Assembly (NCBI GenBank): GCA_902793295.1
Contig: CADBDA010000005.1
Location: 62,001 to 126,000, forward strand
From: an uncultured Bacteroidota bacterium
Lineage (GTDB): Bacteria; Bacteroidota; Bacteroidia; Bacteroidales; P3
DNA: 64,000 bases
Direction: 5' to 3'
Shown here piece after piece: positions 50,295 to 59,943 of this stretch (within the stretch, counting starts at the first letter, position 1; the number at the start of each line of letters is the position of its first letter). The position numbers and the translations under genes were made by a program. The notes beneath the pieces were generated by a model. The model was not told where the DNA came from and ran no database searches. It worked only from the letters and a program-made list of their open reading frames with translations.

Positions 50295-52607
50295 ATGAAA
50301 AAAATCATTTTTATCATCATATTATTATTCCCCCTGTCGCTCCTTGCCCAGCGACACACCGATGCCAATCTTCTGGGGCATGTCATCAATTCAAAAACCG
50401 GCGAACATGTGGCCTATGTGACCGTCCTGCTTGAAGGGACAACGATAGGAACGGTGGCCGACGAAACAGGCCACTTCCATATCGCCAATTGTCCGGAAGG
50501 GGCTTTCAATGTCATTGTCCGCGGTGTCGGCTACAAGCAGACATCGCTTCGGGTGGTGATCGAGAAAGCGAAAACAGTGGAAATCAATGTCAGTATCGAA
50601 CCCGACATCGTGTCTCTCAACCAAGTCGTTGTTACGGCCAACCAGCATGCCGTCAGCCGCATGGAGACTCCGTCGGTGGTGGGTGTCGTCAGCAGTCGTC
50701 AGCTCGAGGCGACGAGTGCCGTCAATCTCGGCGACGGACTGCGCTATCAGACAGGCGTCTGTGTTGAGAACACCTGCCAGAACTGCGGCGCCTTCGATGT
50801 GCGGCTCAACGGTCTTGGTGGCGCCTATTCGCAGGTGCTTATCGACAGCCGTCCCATCAATAGCGCTCTGGCCAGCCTTTACTTGTTGGAACAGTTGCCG
50901 ACAGCGATGATAGACCAGGTCGAGGTGATGCGTGGCGGCGGCTCGGCGCTCTATGGCAGCAACGCCATTGCCGGCGTCATCAACGTAATCACCAAGGAAC
51001 CTGTGCGCAACGGCGCTTCGGTGGGCAACACCACCAGCCTGGTGGGCGGCAACAGCGTCGATTGGAGCAATTCGTTCAACGCCAGTGTGGTCAGCGACAA
51101 CCACAAGGCTGGTCTGTTCATCTATGGCCACAACCGTCAGCGAAACCCTTACGACCACGACGGCGACGGCTATTCCGAACTGGGCCTGCTCAAGGCGCGT
51201 ATGGTGGGCTTCCGAGGCTATCTGCGCACGGGCGACTACTCCAAGCTGAATCTCGAATATCACAATATCAATGACTTCCGTCGCGGCGGCAACCGCTTCG
51301 ATCTGCCTTCTAACCAAGCCAACGTCAGCGAAGGCGGCGAGCACGACATCCACTGCGGCAACCTCAAGTGGGACTGGTTCTCGCCCGACGGTCAGCGCCA
51401 TCTGTCGGCGTTTGCGTCGATGCAATACGTTGACCGCCAGAGCTACTACGGCGAGCGCGAGGACGACGAGCCCTTCGGCAATGCATACGGCTACACCACC
51501 GACCTCACCAGCAACGAGGGTGTGCAGTACAGCCGCCATTTCGACCGCCTCTTCTTTATGCCTGCCGAGTTGACCGTGGGTGCCGAACATACCTACGACC
51601 GCCTCAGCGACCGCGCCCTGATGGACAACGACACCATCAGCCAAAGCACCAATGTCGTCAGCATTTATGCCCAAAACGAATGGCGCAACAGTCATTGGAA
51701 CATCCTGTTGGGTCTGCGTGCCGACCGTCACAGCCTGCTGGACATCCCCGTCGTCAGCCCGCGCCTCAATGTGCGTTATGCCCCCAGCGAACATGTTGTG
51801 CTGCGCGCCGGCTATTCGTCGGGCTTCCGCGCTCCGCAGATCTACGACGAGGACCTGCACGTCGGTGCCGTGGGTGGTGAACTGTACCGCATCGCCAATG
51901 CCGCCGGTCTTCGTCAGGAACGTTCGCATAGCGTCAACGCTTCGGGCGATTTCTGCTTCCATATCGGCGAGATGGAGGGCGACCTGCTGGTAGAAGGCTT
52001 CTATACGCGCATCAACGACGCTTTCGTCAATGAACTGCTTTTCGACGACACAACGTCGGGCTACCTCATCTATGAGCGACGCAACGCCGATGGCGCTGAA
52101 GTCAAAGGGCTTAACTTTGAATTGCGCCTTACGCCTTCGCCGAACATGCAGCTGCAAGCGGGCGGCACATGGCAGCGCAGCCGCTACACGGGAGTGGGGC
52201 AGGAGTGGAGCGAAGGCAAATACGAGCAGCGTATGGAGCGCGTGCCGAACCTATATGGATATGTTACAGTGCAATACAATCCTATCAAGCGCCTCGGTCT
52301 TGTCGCCACGGGAACCTTTACCGGACCGATGCTGGTGTACCATTCTGTCGTGGACGATGATGCCAAGCATTCACATTCGGCTGAGATAGAGCAGGTCACG
52401 ACGCCGTCGTTTTTCGACCTGACCTTGAAGGCGACTTACACTGTGCCTTTCGGGCAGCGCACCTCGCTCGACCTCAACGCCGGTGTCAAGAACCTCTTCA
52501 ACAGCTACCAGCGCGATTTCGACAGCGGTCCCGACCGCGACTCGTCGTACATCTACGGTCCCGCGCAGCCTCGGACGTTGTTCGTTGGACTGAGACTTAA
52601 TATCTGA
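50295..52607 (+). CDS. TonB-dependent receptor
   Basis: 770 residues. Signal peptide (about 1-19), carboxypeptidase-regulatory-like domain (about 22-105), plug (about 112-225) and 22-strand-type barrel to the C-terminal LFVGLRLNI. The plug has a cysteine cluster CVENTCQNCGAFDVRLNGLG and EVMRGGGSALYGSNAIAGVI, typical of a Bacteroidetes receptor subgroup. With the CxxC membrane protein upstream, a metal or metal chelate is a reasonable guess for the ligand. Start ATG 50295; a structured leader precedes it. Confidence 0.92.
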   Translation: MKKIIFIIILLFPLSLLAQRHTDANLLGHVINSKTGEHVAYVTVLLEGTTIGTVADETGHFHIANCPEGAFNVIVRGVGYKQTSLRVVIEKAKTVEINVSIEPDIVSLNQVVVTANQHAVSRMETPSVVGVVSSRQLEATSAVNLGDGLRYQTGVCVENTCQNCGAFDVRLNGLGGAYSQVLIDSRPINSALASLYLLEQLPTAMIDQVEVMRGGGSALYGSNAIAGVINVITKEPVRNGASVGNTTSLVGGNSVDWSNSFNASVVSDNHKAGLFIYGHNRQRNPYDHDGDGYSELGLLKARMVGFRGYLRTGDYSKLNLEYHNINDFRRGGNRFDLPSNQANVSEGGEHDIHCGNLKWDWFSPDGQRHLSAFASMQYVDRQSYYGEREDDEPFGNAYGYTTDLTSNEGVQYSRHFDRLFFMPAELTVGAEHTYDRLSDRALMDNDTISQSTNVVSIYAQNEWRNSHWNILLGLRADRHSLLDIPVVSPRLNVRYAPSEHVVLRAGYSSGFRAPQIYDEDLHVGAVGGELYRIANAAGLRQERSHSVNASGDFCFHIGEMEGDLLVEGFYTRINDAFVNELLFDDTTSGYLIYERRNADGAEVKGLNFELRLTPSPNMQLQAGGTWQRSRYTGVGQEWSEGKYEQRMERVPNLYGYVTVQYNPIKRLGLVATGTFTGPMLVYHSVVDDDAKHSHSAEIEQVTTPSFFDLTLKATYTVPFGQRTSLDLNAGVKNLFNSYQRDFDSGPDRDSSYIYGPAQPRTLFVGLRLNI

Positions 52608-52650
52608 TTGTCAACTGATAGGTGAAAATGCTTCGAAGTGGTAAAGGTTA

Positions 52651-53619
52651 CTACTCCTCCATTTCGAAGCCTTTCACTGTCAGTGTGCCACCATAGTTTC
52701 GGTCGATGTCAAGATACCAGTAGCATTCGCCACCGACGCTTGCCTCTTCTTGTGGAATCTTGAACACGCGTCCGCGACTGGTGCGTCTGGCAGGTAGTCC
52801 CCATGGTGTCTGCGTTCCATTGGAAATGAAACAGATATGGCCGTCGAGCATCACATAACCTTGTATGTCGCGGAAATAGTCCATATCGGTCCACAACGAT
52901 GGCTCATAGGTGTGCAGAATGCAGTTGTAGTTGATGCAACAGGTTGTGTCAGCGTTGCCTAACAGACCACATTTGGATTGGGTGTTGTCATAGAAACGCA
53001 GCATATATTGTTGCTGCTGCAATTGTTTGTTGTTGTGGACAATTGAATCCAATGAAACCCTTATGTTATCATCGTATTCTGTGATTTCATACTCAAACAG
53101 ATACACCGATGGAGAGTCTTCACCCATCGACTCGTCGACCACCCAGGCACAAGACTCGGAATCATATTTTGTGCAGAATACATTCCACTTGCCGACAGTC
53201 GAAAGGTATTGCCCTTGGCCCCAAATGTCATAAAAACAGAGGCAGTACGAGGTGTCGCTTAATATGATGTAATCAAATGTACAATTGATGTTTTCCCCCT
53301 GCAGATGAATGTAGTATTTATTGTCATGGTATCCTTTTTGGAAACTGACATCTATAAGACTGTCAGGCACCTTGCCTCCGTTTTCCTGTCTGAAAGCCTC
53401 AATTTTCTCAATAGCGTATTCTCCTGCTTGCAAGTGCTTCAATGTCCATTGGTAAGGAGTGTCATCAGCTTCGAATAAGAGAATGACAATCCATAGCGTG
53501 AAGAACGCTATCAGCCAGACGATGAACCCACCGAGGGTGGTGAAGTTGCCAAAAGCAGCGCCCCGCAGATGACGCCGGCGTGGAGAGACAATCTGTTTGG
53601 AACGTTCTTTTGCGTGCAT
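52651..53619 (-). CDS. Single-pass membrane protein, unknown
   Basis: 322 residues. A basic N-terminus (RSKQIVSPRRRHLRG) is followed by one membrane segment (about 31-50, GGFIVWLIAFFTLWIVILLF) and a large outer domain with several cysteines (NINCTF, YCLCFYD, CAWVV, TTCCINYNC). I do not recognise the family. Type II topology is predicted from positive charge. It is convergent with the TonB receptor and divergent from ileS. Confidence 0.65.
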   Translation of the reverse strand: MHAKERSKQIVSPRRRHLRGAAFGNFTTLGGFIVWLIAFFTLWIVILLFEADDTPYQWTLKHLQAGEYAIEKIEAFRQENGGKVPDSLIDVSFQKGYHDNKYYIHLQGENINCTFDYIILSDTSYCLCFYDIWGQGQYLSTVGKWNVFCTKYDSESCAWVVDESMGEDSPSVYLFEYEITEYDDNIRVSLDSIVHNNKQLQQQQYMLRFYDNTQSKCGLLGNADTTCCINYNCILHTYEPSLWTDMDYFRDIQGYVMLDGHICFISNGTQTPWGLPARRTSRGRVFKIPQEEASVGGECYWYLDIDRNYGGTLTVKGFEMEE

Positions 53620-53758
53620 TGAGAATCTGTTTTTCTTTATCTGTAGCAGAATGCGGCTTTTTTTTTACATGAGTAACGTCTTTTTTTTAATTATATTGTC
53701 AATTTCCGTTTCGAGCCAGCCTTTGAAAGTAAAAAACGTGCAGTTTCAAAATTTTATG

Positions 53759-53766
53759 TATTTTTG
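53759..53766 (+). promoter_or_regulatory. -7 element of ileS
   Basis: TATTTTTG (TAnnTTTG), 70 nt before the ATG at 53836. Confidence 0.6.
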
Positions 53767-53835
53767 TAGTTTGGTCATTCTGGCTTGAGTTGTTGCAACA
53801 GATTGACTGTGTGGTAATAATGTATTATTTTGATT

Positions 53836-56800
53836 ATGAAATACAACGAATATAAGCAGCTTGATTTGACCCGCATCGGCGAGGAAGTGCGCCGTTGGTG
53901 GGAGGAAAACGAGACCTTTGAAAAAGGTCAGAAACTGAGCGAAGGCCATCCTTCGTTTGTCTTTTATGACGGTCCGCCGTCGGCCAACGGCAAGCCGGGC
54001 ATCCATCACGTTATGGCACGCACCATCAAGGATGTCTTCTGCCGCTACAAGGCGCAGAAGGGCTTCCACGTTGACCGCAAGGCCGGTTGGGACACCCACG
54101 GCCTGCCCGTCGAACTTGGCGTCGAGAAAACCCTCGGTATCACCAAAGAGGATATCGGCAAGAAAATCAGCGTCGACGACTACAACCACGCTTGCCGCAC
54201 CGAAGTCTTGAAGTACAAGGACCTCTGGGACGAATTGACCAAGCAGATGGGTTATTGGGTCGACCTCAAGAACCCCTACATCACCTTCGAAAACGAATAT
54301 ATCGAGACCCTCTGGTTCCTGCTCAAGAAACTCTACGACAAGGGCCTTCTCTATAAGGGCTACACCATCCAGCCTTTCAGCCCCGCTGCCGGTACAGGCC
54401 TTTCCAGCCACGAGCTCAACCTGCCTGGCTGCTACCGCGATGTGAAGGACACCACCTGCGTGGCCATGTTCAAACTGAAAACGGACAACGGCGAGCTGAA
54501 AAACGCCGCCGGCCGTTCGCCATTCGCTGCACCTGCCGCCGGTGTGACAACCTATGCCATCGCTTGGACCACCACTCCGTGGACCCTCCCCAGCAATACG
54601 GCACTCTGCGTCGGTCCTGCCATCGATTATGTGCTTCTCGATACCCTTCATCCCCAAACGGGCGACGCCTGTCGCATCGTTATGGCAAAAGCCTTGGTGA
54701 ACAGCATGTTCCCCACCAAGGAGGGTGAAGAACCCAAATACACCGTCTTGGCCGAATGCAAAGGTTCCGATCTTGAGGGCATCTATTACGAGCAACTCAT
54801 CCCATGGGTCAAACCCACCGTGGTCGACAGCGCAGCACAGACCCATCGTCCGGCAACCGACACCGAGGCCTTCCGCATCATCTTGGGCGACTATGTCACC
54901 ACCGAGGATGGTACCGGTATCGTCCATATCGCGCCCACCTTCGGCGCCGACGACGCCCGCGTGGCAAAGAAGGCTGGCATTGCCGACCTGCTGCTCTACG
55001 ACGCCGACGGCAAGCAGATGCCTATGGTCGACCGCCGTGGCCGCTTTGCGCCCATCGCCGACCTCGACGCCAACTGGGTCGCCGACAATGTCGACACACA
55101 GGCCTACGGCCAGTATGCCGGCAAGTTTGTCAAGAACGCCTTCGATGCCACCAAGACAGAGAAGGATATGAGCCTCGACGTCGAACTGGTCATCATGCTC
55201 AAGGGTGAAGGCAAGCTCTTCAAGAGCGAAAAGCACACCCACAGCTATCCCCATTGCTGGCGTACCGACAAACCGGTGCTCTACTACCCCCTCGACAGCT
55301 GGTTCATCCGCACCACCGCTCTCAAGGACCGCATGATTGAACTCAACCGCACCATCAACTGGAAACCCGAGGCCACCGGTTCCGGCCGCTTCGGCAACTG
55401 GCTTGAAAATATCGTCGACTGGAACCTGAGCCGTAGCCGCTACTGGGGCACTCCGCTGCCCATTTGGCGCACCGAGGACGGTCGCGAGGAAATCTGCATC
55501 GGCAGCATCAAGCAGCTGCGCGAGGAGATTGACAGGGCTGTCAAGGCCGGTGTGATGAAGGACAATCCTTACGCAAGCGACGATATCAATGCGTTCGACC
55601 TCCATCGTCCGTATATCGACAGCGTCGTCCTCATTTCGCCCTCGGGCAAACCCATGCACCGTGAACCCGACCTGATCGACGTGTGGTTCGACAGCGGCGC
55701 CATGCCCTACGCCCAGATCCACTATATGGGCGAGGAGCTGCGCAAGGACCAGTTCCCGGCCGACTTCATCGCCGAGGGCGTCGACCAGACCCGCGGATGG
55801 TTCTACACCCTCCACGCTATCGCTACCATGTGCTTCGACAGCGTCGCCTTCAAAAATGTCATCTCCAACGGCCTCGTGCTCGACAAGAACGGCAACAAGA
55901 TGTCCAAACGTCTCGGCAACGGTGTCGACCCATTCGAGACGCTCAAGAAATACGGCCCCGACGCCACCCGCTGGTACATGATCACCAACAGCCAGCCGTG
56001 GGACAACCTCAAATTCGACGCCGAGGGCGTCGACGAGGTGCGCCGCAAGCTCTTCGGCACCCTCTTCAACACCTACAGCTTCTTCGCACTCTATGCCAAC
56101 CTCGACGGCTTCGAGTACAAGGAGGCCGACCTGCCCCTCGACCGTCGCCCCGAAATTGACCGTTGGATCCTCAGCGAACTCAACACCCTCGTCAAAACCG
56201 TCGACGAGGCCTTCGCCGACTATGAGCCTACACGCGCCGGACGCGCCATCGCCGAATTTGTCGACGCCTACCTCAGCAACTGGTACGTCCGCCTCTCCCG
56301 CCGCCGCTTCTGGAAGGGCGATTACAGCGACGACAAAGTCTCGGCCTATCAGACGCTCTACACCTGTCTCGAAACACTCAGCCGACTCATGTCGCCCATC
56401 GCACCCTTCTTCAGCGAACGCCTCTTTGCCGACCTCAATGCCGTCACCCATAGGCTCGACGTGGCATCGGTCCACCATGCCCCGTTCCCCGAGGTGCATC
56501 AGGAGCTTATCGACAAAGCCCTCGAAGAACGTATGCAGCTGGCTCAGAAGATCTGCTCCATGGGACTTTCGCTCCGCAAGAAGAGCAATCTTCGTGTCCG
56601 TCAGCCGCTGGCCAAAATCGTCCTCCCCGTCCACGACGACAATTTCCGCCTGCAGGTTGAGCGTGTCAAACATCTCATCTGCAGCGAACTCAATATCAAG
56701 GATGTGGAATTCCTTGCTGCCGACAATTCCATGTTGGTCAAGAGCATCAAGCCGAATTTCAAGACCCTCGGACCGCGCTACGGTAAGATTATGAAGGCTA

Positions 56801-57261
56801 TCGCCGCCACCGTCACCGCCTTCTCGCAGACTCAAATCAACGAACTCGAGGCCAACGGCCGCTACGACCTCACCGTCGAAGGTCAGCCTGTCGAACTGCT
56901 GCTCTCCGATGTCGAGATCGCTACGCAGGATATCCCCGGATGGGTCGTCGCCAACGAAGGCAGCCTCACCGTCGCCCTCGACATCACCCTTACGCCCGAA
57001 CTCGTCGACGAGGGTATCGCCCGCGAACTGGTCAACCGCATCCAAAATATCCGCAAGGACGGCTTCGACGTCACCGACCGCATCACCGTCGCCCTCCAAC
57101 ATGGACCTTGGGACGATGCTGTCACCCGTTACAAGGACTATATCTGCAGCGAAACGCTATGCGAGCAGCTCGACTTGGTTGACACCGTCAACGACCCTGC
57201 TGCGCAAACTGTCGAAATTGTCGACGGCCAGTCCGCACAGCTCCTCGTCTGCAAAAAATAA
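53836..57261 (+). CDS. ileS: Isoleucine-tRNA ligase
   Basis: 1141 residues, the long Bacteroidetes form. HIGH-type motif GIHH within PPSANGKPGIHHVM (about 46-60), editing domain with AWTTTPWTLPSNTA, second catalytic half with FDSGAMPYAQ, KMSKR motif in NGNKMSKRLGNG (about 685-696), then the anticodon-binding helical domain and a C-terminal extension from about 900. The class I enzyme charges tRNA-Ile and hydrolyses Val-tRNA-Ile. Start ATG 53836; a TTG two codons earlier is less likely. In relatives dksA and lspA often follow; here mnmD does. Confidence 0.98.
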   Translation: MKYNEYKQLDLTRIGEEVRRWWEENETFEKGQKLSEGHPSFVFYDGPPSANGKPGIHHVMARTIKDVFCRYKAQKGFHVDRKAGWDTHGLPVELGVEKTLGITKEDIGKKISVDDYNHACRTEVLKYKDLWDELTKQMGYWVDLKNPYITFENEYIETLWFLLKKLYDKGLLYKGYTIQPFSPAAGTGLSSHELNLPGCYRDVKDTTCVAMFKLKTDNGELKNAAGRSPFAAPAAGVTTYAIAWTTTPWTLPSNTALCVGPAIDYVLLDTLHPQTGDACRIVMAKALVNSMFPTKEGEEPKYTVLAECKGSDLEGIYYEQLIPWVKPTVVDSAAQTHRPATDTEAFRIILGDYVTTEDGTGIVHIAPTFGADDARVAKKAGIADLLLYDADGKQMPMVDRRGRFAPIADLDANWVADNVDTQAYGQYAGKFVKNAFDATKTEKDMSLDVELVIMLKGEGKLFKSEKHTHSYPHCWRTDKPVLYYPLDSWFIRTTALKDRMIELNRTINWKPEATGSGRFGNWLENIVDWNLSRSRYWGTPLPIWRTEDGREEICIGSIKQLREEIDRAVKAGVMKDNPYASDDINAFDLHRPYIDSVVLISPSGKPMHREPDLIDVWFDSGAMPYAQIHYMGEELRKDQFPADFIAEGVDQTRGWFYTLHAIATMCFDSVAFKNVISNGLVLDKNGNKMSKRLGNGVDPFETLKKYGPDATRWYMITNSQPWDNLKFDAEGVDEVRRKLFGTLFNTYSFFALYANLDGFEYKEADLPLDRRPEIDRWILSELNTLVKTVDEAFADYEPTRAGRAIAEFVDAYLSNWYVRLSRRRFWKGDYSDDKVSAYQTLYTCLETLSRLMSPIAPFFSERLFADLNAVTHRLDVASVHHAPFPEVHQELIDKALEERMQLAQKICSMGLSLRKKSNLRVRQPLAKIVLPVHDDNFRLQVERVKHLICSELNIKDVEFLAADNSMLVKSIKPNFKTLGPRYGKIMKAIAATVTAFSQTQINELEANGRYDLTVEGQPVELLLSDVEIATQDIPGWVVANEGSLTVALDITLTPELVDEGIARELVNRIQNIRKDGFDVTDRITVALQHGPWDDAVTRYKDYICSETLCEQLDLVDTVNDPAAQTVEIVDGQSAQLLVCKK

Positions 57262-57290
57262 AGATTGACCAACCATCTCCACAGCCGTGT

Positions 57291-57320
57291 GGCTCACCCC
57301 GAGTCGCACGGCTGTATCTT
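57291..57320 (+). terminator. Hairpin between ileS and mnmD
   Basis: ACAGCCGTG (57291-57299) pairs with CACGGCTGT (57307-57315), followed by ATCTTTCCC. The T-run is weak, so read-through into mnmD is possible. Confidence 0.5.
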
Positions 57321-57341
57321 TCCCCCATACCACAAAAGAAA

Positions 57342-58040
57342 ATGCAGCTCACCCTTACAGCCGACGGTTCCCATACCCTCCAAATGGATGGTTGCGACGA
57401 GCACTACCATTCCACCGAAGGTGCTGTCGAAGAGGCGCGTCATGTCTATCTGCGCCCCTGTTTCCATGCCGCCTTGAACCGTTTTCCCCAGGCCGTTCCT
57501 CTCGCGCTCTTTGAGATGGGATTCGGAACAGGCCTCAATGCACTTCTGACTCGTATCGAAGCCGAACGGCTGCACCGTCCTGTTTCTTACACCGCCGTCG
57601 AACTGAACCCCCTCGACCCCCAGTGCTACACCGCATTGAACTATCCCGAATGCCTTTCTGTGCCAGCCACCTATTTCCTTCAGTTGCACGATTGTCCATG
57701 GAATAGTCCCGTCCGGCTCTCGCCGTGGTTCACCCTTTGCAAATATCGTGCCGACATCCGCACTTTCCCCTTTCCCCTCCAGCCCACATTCCATGCGGTC
57801 TACTACGATGCTTTTGCCCCCCAATACCAGCCGCAGCTCTGGACATCCCTCGTCTTCGACCCCCTCGCCCGTTCCCTCTTCCCCGGAGCATTGCTCACCA
57901 CCTATTGTTGCAAGGGCGATGTCAAACGCGCCTTGCAGGCTGCCGGTTTCCTGACACACAAACTGCCCGGCTACGGACGCAAAAGGGAGATGTTGTGCGC
58001 CACCATGCCGCTGCCCCATCCAGACCCCACCCTCCAATGA
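57342..58040 (+). CDS. mnmD: MnmD-type tRNA methyltransferase
   Basis: 232 residues. The SAM-binding motif is LFEMGFGTGLNALL, the catalytic/target motif is YYDAFAPQYQPQLW, and the end has LPGYGRKREMLCATM, as in MnmD and the MnmC2 half of MnmC. The enzyme methylates 5-aminomethyl-2-thiouridine at tRNA position 34. It is the stand-alone form with no FAD domain. It follows ileS by 80 nt. Confidence 0.9.
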   Translation: MQLTLTADGSHTLQMDGCDEHYHSTEGAVEEARHVYLRPCFHAALNRFPQAVPLALFEMGFGTGLNALLTRIEAERLHRPVSYTAVELNPLDPQCYTALNYPECLSVPATYFLQLHDCPWNSPVRLSPWFTLCKYRADIRTFPFPLQPTFHAVYYDAFAPQYQPQLWTSLVFDPLARSLFPGALLTTYCCKGDVKRALQAAGFLTHKLPGYGRKREMLCATMPLPHPDPTLQ

Positions 58041-58200
58041 AACCGCTAACAATCGGTCGGACTGTGGCCTTTTTTTTTTCAACACGCATCCGCATCTGTC
58101 CAGAAAAGTTCACACTCTTTTTTTAACCTAAATTGGCCATTAGAACGAGGAATAGTTTTTCCACATTCACCGTCGAACCGTCCCATAGGGACACAACATA

Positions 58201-58226
58201 GGTAGCTGGCCAATTAATTGGCTGGT
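58201..58226. repeat. Palindromic element related to that at 17876
   Basis: GGTAGCTGG followed by the perfect 14-bp palindrome GCCAATTAATTGGC (58209-58222) and TGG. The order GGTAGC-palindrome-GGCTGG matches 17876-17900. It lies in the 807-nt gap 58041-58847, where I see no full gene, only two short frames. Confidence 0.5.
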
Positions 58227-58488
58227 ATTCATGGTTTTGTGTTATATAAGCATGCCTTTAGGTATGCGACCATTAATTTGTAACGTACTGGCAATGGCCG
58301 CCGCAGGCGACAGCATCGGATTGCAGTGTTAGCCGCAGTTCTCCCGAGGGGTGTATTGTATTGTCGCAACGACAAACTGGAAACTTGATTCGATTCTAAT
58401 GTTCACGTTTACATTTTTTTGTGTTATGATTTTAAAATTAGCAAGAAAACAAAAATACTGGTTTCCGCGTAAATCGGAAGAATTTTTT

Positions 58489-58496
58489 TATCTTTG
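58489..58496 (+). promoter_or_regulatory. Promoter -7 element before a small frame
   Basis: TATCTTTG (TAnnTTTG) 20 nt ahead of the ATG at 58517. Confidence 0.5.
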
Positions 58497-58516
58497 CACC
58501 TGAATTCGTTGACCAA

Positions 58517-58651
58517 ATGACGGCACAATCGACCATAGAAAAACCTCTTTTTTCCGACGCTTTTCTCTTAAAAAACGCCGATTGGGATTGCTTGTCAAAT
58601 AGCTGTTTTTGTGATAGATGTGAAAATGAATCCATGGTCCTACGAATGTAA
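58517..58651 (+). CDS. Possible 44-residue cysteine-rich peptide
   Basis: MTAQSTIEKPLFSDAFLLKN, followed by four closely spaced cysteines (SCFCDRC and one before). It starts 20 nt after a good -7 box, giving a short leader typical of this genome. No family is recognised; it could be chance. A second 50-codon basic frame follows at 58690-58842. Confidence 0.3.
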   Translation: MTAQSTIEKPLFSDAFLLKNADWDCLSNSCFCDRCENESMVLRM

Positions 58652-58847
58652 GATAATTCGTTGATAAATCGAAAGTACCATAATCAAGAATGATAGGCTA
58701 TATGGTAAAAATGCGACTCTCGACCTGGATAAAGTTGAAATACCGGGTCGTCAATTTTCACAGACATGATGAATTCGCCTTTTCAATGAATATGAAGTGT
58801 GTTAATAAAATAGTGAAACATATCAATAATAAAAACAAATAGCCGCG

Positions 58848-59531
58848 ATGAAACAATTATTCTGTCTTTCCGTGCTGTTCCTGTTGAACATGTCCTTCCT
58901 ACGTGCTCAGGATATGCAAACAAAATTTCCGGTATCAAATGTTTCCCGGCTTTATGAGCCAATCCTTAATTATATATGTAATTATTCTTATCGTGATACA
59001 AGTGAGAAGGCATACGCTAATTGTGCATTTTTTGTGAATGGACAATTCGTCGGATCAAGTGCAGGTTTTGTGTTATTCACAAATACGGAAGGGAACAGAG
59101 ACTCTGCCTTTTTCATGCAAGATGGTAGTATGCTTATCTTTAGACGACAAGATTATAATAGAATGTTTCCTGGCAATACGCTAAAGGATGTGTTAGAAAA
59201 TGTAAAAGGCAGGGAGGATATAACTATTGTATACGAAATCGATACCCGAGATAACTCCATTATGCGTGTTATGCGTGGTGATAGAAAAACGTGGGTGAAC
59301 GGGACGTTCGTATTTGACAGTAAATTAATGCTCTTATACACATCCCCCGAAGCCCCAGTTTGCAGTTATGTGTGTTTCTATACGGCTAGAAAGTATTATA
59401 AGTATCCCAATTGTTATCATGTCTTTTGGCATTTTGGAGGCTATTCCAATATTCGATATTATGGCGATAAGAAATACCACAAAAAGGTATATCGTAATGC
59501 GAGAAAAGTATTAAGAACTGCTTATTTTTGA
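58848..59531 (+). CDS. Secreted protein of an AT-rich segment, unknown
   Basis: 227 residues with a signal peptide (MKQLFCLSVLFLLNMSFLRA). The mature protein is rich in Tyr, Asn, Arg and aromatic residues (for example FYTARKYYKYPNCYHVFWHF) and has GFVLFTNTEGNRDSAFFM in the middle. No family recognised. Codons are clearly AT-richer (AAT, TAT, ATA, AGA) than in the neighbours, which suggests recent arrival. An RHS-core remnant follows 25 nt later, so it may be part of a degraded polymorphic-toxin or RHS locus. Confidence 0.65.
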   Translation: MKQLFCLSVLFLLNMSFLRAQDMQTKFPVSNVSRLYEPILNYICNYSYRDTSEKAYANCAFFVNGQFVGSSAGFVLFTNTEGNRDSAFFMQDGSMLIFRRQDYNRMFPGNTLKDVLENVKGREDITIVYEIDTRDNSIMRVMRGDRKTWVNGTFVFDSKLMLLYTSPEAPVCSYVCFYTARKYYKYPNCYHVFWHFGGYSNIRYYGDKKYHKKVYRNARKVLRTAYF

Positions 59532-59555
59532 TCCTCAATATTTTTTATTTATGCG

Positions 59556-59723
59556 ATGCTAGTTCCTAATAACGATATCACATTCTCTTTCTCCAGCAAA
59601 GAACGCGACGAGGAGACGGGGTATTCCTACTTCGGTGCCAGATACTTGGACCACGAACTGACGACCACATGGCTGAGCGTCGATCCCATGTCAGACAAGT
59701 ACCTGAATTCGACAACCCAATGA
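59556..59723 (+). pseudogene. RHS repeat-associated core remnant
   Basis: 55 codons reading FSSKERDEETGYSYFGARYL, then LTTTWLSVDPMSDKYL. This is the RHS core signature (E-R-D-x-E-T-G-x-S-Y-F-G-A-R-Y... SVDPMSDKY), normally followed by YAYCxNNPxxxxDP. Everything before and after is missing and a stop follows at once. Confidence 0.75.
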
Positions 59724-59846
59724 TGGCACAAAAAAACATAGCAAACAACTACATTTCTGACGCTTTTGTCGGACAGGGCGCGTGTTGGCGGTACGGGTCG
59801 AGTTGTGCCGCTGTGTTCTGATCGGCGGGGCGGTTTTCCAAAGCGT

Positions 59847-59874
59847 AGAAAGCCACCGCGGAGGGTGGCTTTCT
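59847..59874 (-). terminator. Hairpin downstream of the FKBP gene
   Basis: AGAAAGCCACC (59847-59857) pairs perfectly with GGTGGCTTTCT (59864-59874). No strong T-run on either strand. It lies 70 nt past the FKBP stop. Confidence 0.5.
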
Positions 59875-59943
59875 GCGCTCATTTGTCACTGTTGACAGTG
59901 AGCCGCCGGCTCTCTGTCGACACTTGTTGCTTCTAGCAATTGC

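Noticed and set aside
53746..57102. Very long open frame on the minus strand opposite ileS
   Set aside because: It mirrors the codon phase of ileS, has low-complexity Val/Glu/Asp/His-rich sequence with no domain, and ileS is certain. Similar antisense frames opposite mutB, thrS, purH and the YitT-like gene were discarded for the same reason.
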